Assembly: GCA_001701295.1 (NCBI GenBank)
Contig: DAAV01000113.1
Span: 14,904 to 20,436, forward strand
DNA: 5,533 nt
Direction: 5' to 3'
DNA from: Bacteroidales bacterium H10
GTDB lineage: Bacteria; Bacteroidota; Bacteroidia; Bacteroidales; Muribaculaceae
The position numbers were made by a program, and so were the translations under genes. The notes under the pieces are model-generated. The model made no database searches. It worked only from the letters and a program-made list of their open reading frames with translations, and was not told the origin of the DNA. Below, piece by piece: positions 1 through 5,533 of the stretch. Position 1 is the stretch's first letter. Each line of letters starts with the position of its first letter.

Positions 1-333
1 GGAGAGCATGGCGAGGACGCATACATTCCTCCCGGCGGTCTGAAACTCCAAGCCTACGACGTTGAGATTGAATTTTGCTACAAGGGCGCGGCAAATACCG
101 CCAACACCAAATACAACGCACTGCGCGACTATCTCATGGGAATTGCCGGAGACGGCGCGGAGCTTCGCATCTATGATCCCTATTGGAAGAAAGGCAGAAC
201 AAAAATCTATCTAAAAAAAATCTCAGACCGCAACCCTCACCGCTCAACCGCCGACGATGTGCTGACAATGAAAGCGACATTCCGCGTCACTGATCCAAAA
301 ACCGAAATTACGCTGAATTATGTGGGAAATTAA
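1..333 (+). CDS. Phage tail protein, probable distal tail (Dit-like) component, 3' part only
   Basis: The reading frame is open from the first base of the window to a TAA at 331-333, giving the last 110 residues of a protein whose start lies upstream. An internal ATG at 136 is not the true start, because coding-like sequence continues before it (including an AYDVEIEF stretch, an FCYKG stretch and an NALRDYL helix). The visible part is beta-rich and ends with a DPYWKKGR block, a DVLTMKATFRV strand and a TDPKTEITL strand. This pattern, directly before a giant tail-tip gene, fits the small Dit-like protein that joins the tail tube to the hub in siphovirus-type tails. The role is inferred from position and general resemblance; no catalytic motif is seen. 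Its last 14 bases overlap the next gene, which suggests one transcript and coupled translation. It could alternatively be another minor tail-tip protein. Confidence 0.8.
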   Translation, partial: GEHGEDAYIPPGGLKLQAYDVEIEFCYKGAANTANTKYNALRDYLMGIAGDGAELRIYDPYWKKGRTKIYLKKISDRNPHRSTADDVLTMKATFRVTDPKTEITLNYVGN

Positions 334-3300
334 AGGAAAAGACAATCAGACAAAAGCAATCATCCCTTCGCTTGAATATAACGGCAATTGGATGGGGGAA
401 AGTTATGTGTCGCTGACCGTCGAATCTCCCACCCCTGTCGCGTTTGCAATCGGCGACTACCTCATGTATCGAGGCGAGCGGTTTGAGATAAACTATGATC
501 CGGGTAAAATCAAGTCAGCTTCCCGGTTTGCAAAAGGGGACGCTTTCAAGTATGAGAACATCAAATTAAACTCATTTGCAGACGAGCTTACAAGATGTGA
601 TTTTCTTGATGTTGTTCCAAGTGACAATCAGATCCATTTTACAGGACTTCCCAAATTCAGCTTCTACGGAGGTGTGCAAGATCTGGCCAAGCGTATTCAG
701 GCAAATCTCGACCGGACCTATCCCGGAATGTGGACGGTTGTCGTTTCGTCAGAATATTCCGACATGAAAGAATTGAATGTGTCGGTCGATACTCAGAAAG
801 TATGGGACGCGCTGTCAATCCTCGTCAACGATTTTAAGACTTATTTTACAATCAAGGGGCGCACGATCACAATTGGTGCTGCGGGTATTCCAGCCGCACA
901 TCTGTTCAAGTACGGCAAGGGTAATGGCCTTTACGGACTCGAACAGAATGCCGAGACTGACCAAGCTATTGTTACGCGCCTCCGCGCCTACGGCTCGACC
1001 CGAAATCTGCCTCACCGCTATTACAATAATATTCCGGCAATAGATCGTGCCAATGCTCCGGTTCACTCCATAGTATCACGGCAATATGTCAATAGTGGAA
1101 GTGTAGCATGTGTTTTGAAGTTTCGTCTGCTTTCTCAGTATGTGGATCTTTCAAAATGCGTGACCGACGGCACGAAACATTGGTTCTCTGCCTCTATAAA
1201 TAATGTCGGATATGCTGCGTATTGGGACGATAAGGAAAGCTGCTACACCATTGGAGAAAGACCTTCGAAGCATGTAGATGGCGTAAGCAACACTCTTCTT
1301 CGCAAAGAACAGATGGAAGAGATAGTCACCGGAACACTTGTTTCCTTTGCGGCTTATAAAGATGGTGCGCCGGGAATAGTGACTACTGTAGGTATTCCGG
1401 ATAACATGGCGGTGCAATACCTTATGTTGCCGAGTTTCCCTTATACCACTCAGGATCCTTATATTGACAGCTCTAGTATAGACAAGATCGGCATACGCGA
1501 GGGTACTGGATTTTTTGACGGCTCACAGGAGGACTTGGAGGAAATCTACCCCTCAATCGAGGGGATGACAGCCGAGCAACTGAAAGCCGCCGGAGTGCCG
1601 TGTAACTCAACCGGAGCGCTTGACGTGCTTGTAAGCGCCGAGCAAATGACCGATAATGGAGTAGGGGACATCAACGAAGGAGAAACCCAGACTACTGCCA
1701 ACCCTCCGACATTCAAGGTTACACTTAAAGATCTCGGATTTAACATCAAAGACCACATTATTCCTGGCAATTCCGAGGCTCCTGCCATATCATTCAAGAC
1801 AGGTATGCTCGGTGGTCGTGACTTTGAGATTGTCGGATGCGAGCCGATAAAGAACCCATCGGGTGCGGTGACAGGCTATGAAATTGAACTTAACCGCGTC
1901 TATGATGACAGCATAAAGCTGTGGTTTCCCTACAAGGACTATAACGCCAAAGCCGGAGATAAATTCGTGCTGCTTTATATTGAAATGCCGGAGGTCTATA
2001 TTAAGGCTGCGGCACAGCGTCTATTGGAAGCGGCTACCGCATGGCTTGCCAAAAACGACTATTCACGCTCGGTCTATACTCCCAAAGTTGACGAGATATT
2101 CATGGCACGTCAGCACGACGAAGCTATGGCTTCGGGCGGTAAAATTGCAAGCCTCCACGATACTCTGAAAGAGGGTATGATGCTGCTATTTGAGGATGAA
2201 GACTTCAATATCAACGCATCAATCTTCATCGACCGCCTCACCATTAAAGAAACCGAAAATTCCGCACCGACATATGAAGTCGTACTAAAAGAGGAGAAAA
2301 CTGTCGGGCGTCTCGACAAGATGCAGAATCAGATTGATTCGCTTGCACCGGGAGGGCAAGGGAGCGGAGGGTATAACGCCTCGCAGATACGATCTCTGAT
2401 TGACGCATACGGAGGAACACGGTTTCTGAGCAAAGTCAAAAGCGACCGCACCCCCTACTCCCTTGCGATCGGGGGTCGCGCGACAGCGGAGGCCGGAATG
2501 CAGTTCGGCCTGACCTATATCCCCGGTCTTGTCGGAGGCATGGGCGGATGGATCGGCTCAGACGGTGCCGGCGAACTTAGGTCGCTTATCCTCTGGTCGT
2601 TCCTCGAAGTGCCGGAGCTCCGCTTCAACCGTGTCGAGATAGTGCAGGGCGTCGACTGGCACGCCCCCGGAGGCGGTATCGTCGAATCGTGCGAGGGCGA
2701 CACCGTGACGCTGAAACTTGAGGAAGGCGACTACGGGGCTGTGGCCGAAGATGATCTCTGCCTCGGCATATGGCACTTCGCGAGACCCGCCGACAAGGCG
2801 CGGTGCAATCTCCTGAAAGACACAGCCACGCCGCAGACCGCAGCCTCGTCCGGACCGACAGACAATTTCCGGTTTGTCAGATACAAGTTCGATGTGCCTG
2901 TGGACTTCAAGGCCGGAGACAGCTTTGTTCTGTCGCTCGATAATGTCGAGAGGCTTGCCGGCACCGCCACCGAGTTTCACGCCCGACTGTATGACATGGA
3001 CGCGTCGCAGAGCGTGCGCATGATCTCCAGCCTTGTAAAGTTCAACGCCGCGAACCGCACATGCGTCCTGACCGTCGTAAATCCGAGTTCGAGCGGCACG
3101 GTGGAACTTCTGCTGTATGCAGGACTGAACGGAGAGACGGCCGGAAACTCCGTGCGCTTCACGCGCCCGATGCTTGTCAGAGGAGAGACGCCTGCGGAAT
3201 GGAACTACGCCGAAAGCGAGTTTGACGGCCTCAACGCCGAGGCTGACAGCAATGACAGCGAGACCGGCAAGGGGCTGTTCCGGTTCGCTGGCTTCGCGAC

Positions 3301-5323
3301 GATGTATTTCCGGATCAAGGCCGTCTCGGGAGACAACAACGGCACCGCGACCATACAGATGCGCGAGGGCTACGAACATCTGCGCCCGCAGCCCGGGATG
3401 CACTTCGTGGCGTTCGGCAACCGTACGCGCAAGGACCGCCAGACGTGCCGTTACGCCACACGCACCTACGAGCGTCTGATGAAAGATGTCGATGACTGGA
3501 CATTCCGCCCCGACAACATCAAGCTTCAGTTCGGCGACCTGTCGAACCTGACGATAGACGGTCTCACGATGTCGGGATACTCGGCCTATTTGAACAACGT
3601 CTACTTCGACGGCGTGCTCCGGCAGCTGGAGAACTCCCCCCTTCGGCTCACCTACGAGACATACGGTGACAAATATGTCGGCGACAACGATGACTGCATG
3701 GTCCGTCTGACCGCCCTGAAAGGAGTTGAGGACGTGACGGATTCCGTCACATGGTCGGTGTCGGCCTCCACAGGCGCGGCCACACCCTCAGTGACGCCCG
3801 AAGGCACCCTGACGCTCGGCAAGAGCGTGCTTGCCGGAGGAGAGGAAGCCACCGTGACCGTGACCGCCACATGGCGTAAGACACCCGATGCCGCGCCAAA
3901 GACCGCCTCCGCGATAATCATCATCCGCGACAACGCCTTGCTCAAGGGAGAGCCGGGATCCTCATACACGCCCAATCTTCTCAAAGGTACTAAGACGTGG
4001 AACACGGCGGTATGGGGATACGGAAGCGGTATGGGGTCCGGATCGGAACCGGACGGAGAGATGAACGGCTTTACCGTGCTGCACGGCAACTTCGAGGGGC
4101 ACGGCACTCAGGCTTATATAGAACTCGCGCAGCAGTTCTTTCCCGTTGTCAAGGGACAGACCTACACGCTGTCGTTCTGGGCGAAAGGTACGGGCAACAT
4201 GCGCACGTTCTGCTATCCGGCGGTCAACGGCTTCCTGCTTCCCGGAGGCACGGGAGACCGGAGCAACATCACTCTGTCAGATACAGAACAGGTGTATCAG
4301 CTGACCGCAGACTGGAAGCGGCACCGGGTGTCGTTCCGCGTGGACGGTACACCAGCTTCTGAAAACACCCGTATCCTCTTCCGCGTGCCTGCCGGCAACG
4401 AGGCCTGGATCGCCGGAGCGAAGCTTGAGATCGGAGCCAACAATAATCCCGAGTGGAGTCCGAACGACGAAGATCTCAAAGGAGATCCGGGAAAGGACGG
4501 AGAGGATGCCGTGACTTACGACTGGGAGACCGATCCCGGCGTCATACGCTGCGAGTCCGACGGCACACCGATTGATACCTCTGTCACGGTGAGATGCTAC
4601 CGTGTCAAGGGAGAGGCACGGTCATCGCTCGCCTCGGGAGGCATAGTAATGTCACTGTACAGAGTGCAGTGGAGAATACAGACGGACGAAGGCATAAGCG
4701 GCTGGACCGATTACACGGACCCCGTCGTACTCGACAGCCGCGACACGCATCCGAAGATCATGCTTCGCGTGATACCGCAGACAATAGCCGGTTCGGAACC
4801 GGAAGTGCTGTCGGAGCACACTGTGGGCTACGTGTGTGACGGGACAACAGGCCCGCAGGGATCTGTCGTGCGCATACGCGGATTATTTGAGGCCGGTGAA
4901 TATTACTACGACGGCGAGACACCTGTAACTACCTCCACAGGATCAAAGATCAGATGGCTTGATGTGGTATGGGTCGAGGACATCTCCGGTAACAGATATT
5001 ACAAGCGGTGTATAAAGAGCGGGACCTATACGGCATCCAACGGTCCTCACCCCTCGGACATCGAGACATCTGCCGGATGGGCCAATTTCTCGCAGCTTGA
5101 CAACCTTATCGTAGATCTGCTGATCGCCAAAAGCGCGTACATCAAATTTCTCAACGGACAGGAGATCGTATTTGGAGAGACCGTCAACAAAAAGAATATC
5201 ATATGTGGTAACGCATTGCAACGAGAATACCAGTACAGCGCAAACTTTTGGTATGGCAGAAGATTGCGCTTTTTATTCACAAAGACTAGCCAAAGTATTA
5301 TGAAGGGTGCCGTTTTATGGTAA
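320..5323 (+). CDS. Giant phage tail-tip hub and fibre protein (Bacteroidales prophage type), mosaic, 1667 aa
   Basis: This is a structural protein of the virion tail tip, expected to form the hub and carry receptor-binding parts. The ATG at 320 overlaps the previous gene by 14 bases; no clear Shine-Dalgarno precedes it. Domains seen: a hub-like N-terminal region with a VWDALSIL...TIKGRTITIG block (161-186), GKGNGLY (199-205), VTRLRAYGS (218-226), a PSFPYTTQDPY block (~370-380) and a GIREGTGFFDGS block (391-402), closing with a MPEVYIKAAAQRLL helix (~556) and a short coiled-coil-like LDKMQNQIDSL (665-675). A Gly-rich linker (678-684) leads to the fibre part: FLSK (702), FLEVPELRFNRV (~761-772), CLGIWHF (814-820), a jelly-roll-like insert (~830-965), FRFAGF...YFRI (987-999), and QFGDLSNL to GYSAYLNN (1022-1098). 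Then follow an Ig-like domain (~1106-1206), a carbohydrate-binding-like jelly roll (1219-1384), collagen-like linkers at 1209, 1387 and 1508, a beta-rich module and a YYYDGE...YYKR domain. Residues after ~1624 look foreign or degenerate. The family is recalled, not searched; sugar binding is inferred. Confidence 0.93.
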   Translation: MWEIKGKDNQTKAIIPSLEYNGNWMGESYVSLTVESPTPVAFAIGDYLMYRGERFEINYDPGKIKSASRFAKGDAFKYENIKLNSFADELTRCDFLDVVPSDNQIHFTGLPKFSFYGGVQDLAKRIQANLDRTYPGMWTVVVSSEYSDMKELNVSVDTQKVWDALSILVNDFKTYFTIKGRTITIGAAGIPAAHLFKYGKGNGLYGLEQNAETDQAIVTRLRAYGSTRNLPHRYYNNIPAIDRANAPVHSIVSRQYVNSGSVACVLKFRLLSQYVDLSKCVTDGTKHWFSASINNVGYAAYWDDKESCYTIGERPSKHVDGVSNTLLRKEQMEEIVTGTLVSFAAYKDGAPGIVTTVGIPDNMAVQYLMLPSFPYTTQDPYIDSSSIDKIGIREGTGFFDGSQEDLEEIYPSIEGMTAEQLKAAGVPCNSTGALDVLVSAEQMTDNGVGDINEGETQTTANPPTFKVTLKDLGFNIKDHIIPGNSEAPAISFKTGMLGGRDFEIVGCEPIKNPSGAVTGYEIELNRVYDDSIKLWFPYKDYNAKAGDKFVLLYIEMPEVYIKAAAQRLLEAATAWLAKNDYSRSVYTPKVDEIFMARQHDEAMASGGKIASLHDTLKEGMMLLFEDEDFNINASIFIDRLTIKETENSAPTYEVVLKEEKTVGRLDKMQNQIDSLAPGGQGSGGYNASQIRSLIDAYGGTRFLSKVKSDRTPYSLAIGGRATAEAGMQFGLTYIPGLVGGMGGWIGSDGAGELRSLILWSFLEVPELRFNRVEIVQGVDWHAPGGGIVESCEGDTVTLKLEEGDYGAVAEDDLCLGIWHFARPADKARCNLLKDTATPQTAASSGPTDNFRFVRYKFDVPVDFKAGDSFVLSLDNVERLAGTATEFHARLYDMDASQSVRMISSLVKFNAANRTCVLTVVNPSSSGTVELLLYAGLNGETAGNSVRFTRPMLVRGETPAEWNYAESEFDGLNAEADSNDSETGKGLFRFAGFATMYFRIKAVSGDNNGTATIQMREGYEHLRPQPGMHFVAFGNRTRKDRQTCRYATRTYERLMKDVDDWTFRPDNIKLQFGDLSNLTIDGLTMSGYSAYLNNVYFDGVLRQLENSPLRLTYETYGDKYVGDNDDCMVRLTALKGVEDVTDSVTWSVSASTGAATPSVTPEGTLTLGKSVLAGGEEATVTVTATWRKTPDAAPKTASAIIIIRDNALLKGEPGSSYTPNLLKGTKTWNTAVWGYGSGMGSGSEPDGEMNGFTVLHGNFEGHGTQAYIELAQQFFPVVKGQTYTLSFWAKGTGNMRTFCYPAVNGFLLPGGTGDRSNITLSDTEQVYQLTADWKRHRVSFRVDGTPASENTRILFRVPAGNEAWIAGAKLEIGANNNPEWSPNDEDLKGDPGKDGEDAVTYDWETDPGVIRCESDGTPIDTSVTVRCYRVKGEARSSLASGGIVMSLYRVQWRIQTDEGISGWTDYTDPVVLDSRDTHPKIMLRVIPQTIAGSEPEVLSEHTVGYVCDGTTGPQGSVVRIRGLFEAGEYYYDGETPVTTSTGSKIRWLDVVWVEDISGNRYYKRCIKSGTYTASNGPHPSDIETSAGWANFSQLDNLIVDLLIAKSAYIKFLNGQEIVFGETVNKKNIICGNALQREYQYSANFWYGRRLRFLFTKTSQSIMKGAVLW

Positions 5324-5443
5324 GCGTCAAGAAAGGCGGAGGGGCCACAGGTGACTGGCAATTTTGTACGCAGGATCCATATGGTGCTCCACAGCGCATT
5401 GCAGCAGGCGATGCAGGAGGGGGATTCCTTTATCGAAGGATGA
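5324..5443 (+). pseudogene. Fragment resembling the core-binding domain of a tyrosine integrase (Tn916/Firmicutes type)
   Basis: Directly after the tail gene's TAA, the same frame reads on for 39 codons to a TGA at 5441-5443. Its centre, FVRRIHMVLHSALQQAMQEG, closely resembles the helix before the catalytic domain in Tn916-family and clostridial phage integrases (family pattern: T-V/I-R/K-N-V/I-H-x-V-L-H-x-A-L-x-Q-A). In those proteins the helix is followed by a Leu-Ile-x-x-Asn-Pro turn. Here the frame ends, but shifting by one base at about 5421 gives Gly-Ile-Pro. Upstream, another frame (5268-5350) gives FYSQRLAKVL, a stop, then FYGKRQERR, which could be the broken preceding part of the same domain. 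No catalytic Arg, His or Tyr region is visible, so no active enzyme is encoded. The identification rests on one 20-residue motif; chance similarity is possible. It may be a decayed element, an insertion scar, or a contig join. Confidence 0.4.
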
Positions 5444-5486
5444 TTTTTCGTGCCGCATGGATGCCGATCTGATAGGGGAGGGGCCT

Positions 5487-5515
5487 GAGGCTGCGGTCAG
5501 CTTCCTTTAATTTTT
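5487..5515 (+). terminator. Possible rho-independent terminator
   Basis: GAGGCTG (5487-5493) pairs with CAGCTTC (5498-5504) around a CGGT tetraloop, giving a seven-pair stem with one G-U pair. It is followed by CTTTAATTTTT (5505-5515). It lies about 165 bases past the tail gene stop and would end a rightward transcript. The stem is short and the T-run is interrupted by AA. The complementary strand also reads as a plausible peptide here, so this is a tentative call. Confidence 0.3.
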
Positions 5516-5533
5516 CGCGGATCTTGATATGCT

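Noticed and set aside
2558..3403. Long open frame of 281 codons on the minus strand.
   Set aside because: It lies wholly inside the fibre gene in the high-GC part, where antisense frames stay open by composition. The peptide is Arg/Ala/Gly/Val-rich with no recognisable motif, while the plus-strand protein has conserved blocks here.
3652..4107. Minus-strand open frame of 151 codons.
   Set aside because: It is antisense to the Ig-like and collagen-linker region, with low-complexity Pro/Ser/Val content and no plausible family.
5047..5361. Minus-strand frame of 104 codons covering the tail gene end.
   Set aside because: Its right half is antisense to the atypical C-terminus and its left half is antisense to conserved fibre sequence. 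No motif is recognised.
5317..5472. 51-codon plus-strand frame whose ATG overlaps the tail stop (ATGGTAA), as in translational coupling.
   Set aside because: The overlap is attractive, but the peptide (Gly-rich, ending RAAWMPI) has no recognisable features. The +1 register of the same DNA gives the far more protein-like integrase motif, so this is probably a shadow frame.
5150..5533. A diversity-generating retroelement variable or template repeat at the fibre 3' end.
   Set aside because: There is no C-type-lectin-like ending, no run of AAC-type codons, no near-duplicate repeat in the window and no reverse transcriptase gene visible. The only repeat seen is a 9-base CGCATTGCA pair, near chance level.
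1..5533. CRISPR array, tRNA or rRNA gene, complete insertion sequence.
   Set aside because: No regularly spaced repeats, cloverleaf, rRNA-like stretch or transposase with terminal inverted repeats was seen.

Overview
This window is a structural-gene segment of a tailed phage or prophage of a Bacteroidota host, most likely a gut Bacteroidales such as Bacteroides, Parabacteroides or Muribaculaceae. The evidence is the large tail protein. Its conserved blocks (a GKGNGLY / VTRLRAYGS block, a PSFPYTTQDPY block, a FLEVPEL block, a QFGDLSNL block and a GYSAYLNN block) match my recollection of the long tail-tip/fibre proteins of Bacteroidales prophages. Neither gene start has a clear Shine-Dalgarno sequence, which also fits that phylum. 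No database search was possible, so the host assignment is an inference.

Layout: bases 1-333 hold the 3' end of a tail gene, probably Dit-like (distal tail protein). It overlaps by 14 bases a single giant gene at 320-5323 (1667 aa). That gene reads as a tail-associated hub domain (about residues 1-675), then a conserved Bacteroidales fibre region (about 685-1098) interrupted by one jelly-roll-like domain. After that come an Ig-like domain, a second jelly-roll/carbohydrate-binding-like domain, short collagen-like Gly-X-Y linkers, another beta-rich module and an incomplete-looking C-terminus. The two genes run in the same direction with overlapping ends. They would act together at the tail tip: the first joins tail tube to tip, the second builds the hub and projects the receptor-binding part.

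The giant gene is a visible mosaic. Sample lines of the first 2.3 kb are roughly 37-45% GC, most of 2.4-4.8 kb is roughly 58-65%, and the last part falls back to about 40-45%. The first switch coincides with the hub/fibre boundary.

The most unusual part is the right end, from about 5210 to 5533. The last ~40 residues of the tail protein do not look like the normal family ending. Immediately after the stop, the same frame encodes a peptide resembling the core-binding domain of a Tn916-type (Firmicutes-like) tyrosine integrase, cut off by stops. This suggests a recombination or insertion scar, a decayed mobile element, or an assembly chimera. I see no CRISPR array, tRNA, rRNA or complete insertion sequence, and I do not see a convincing new system.
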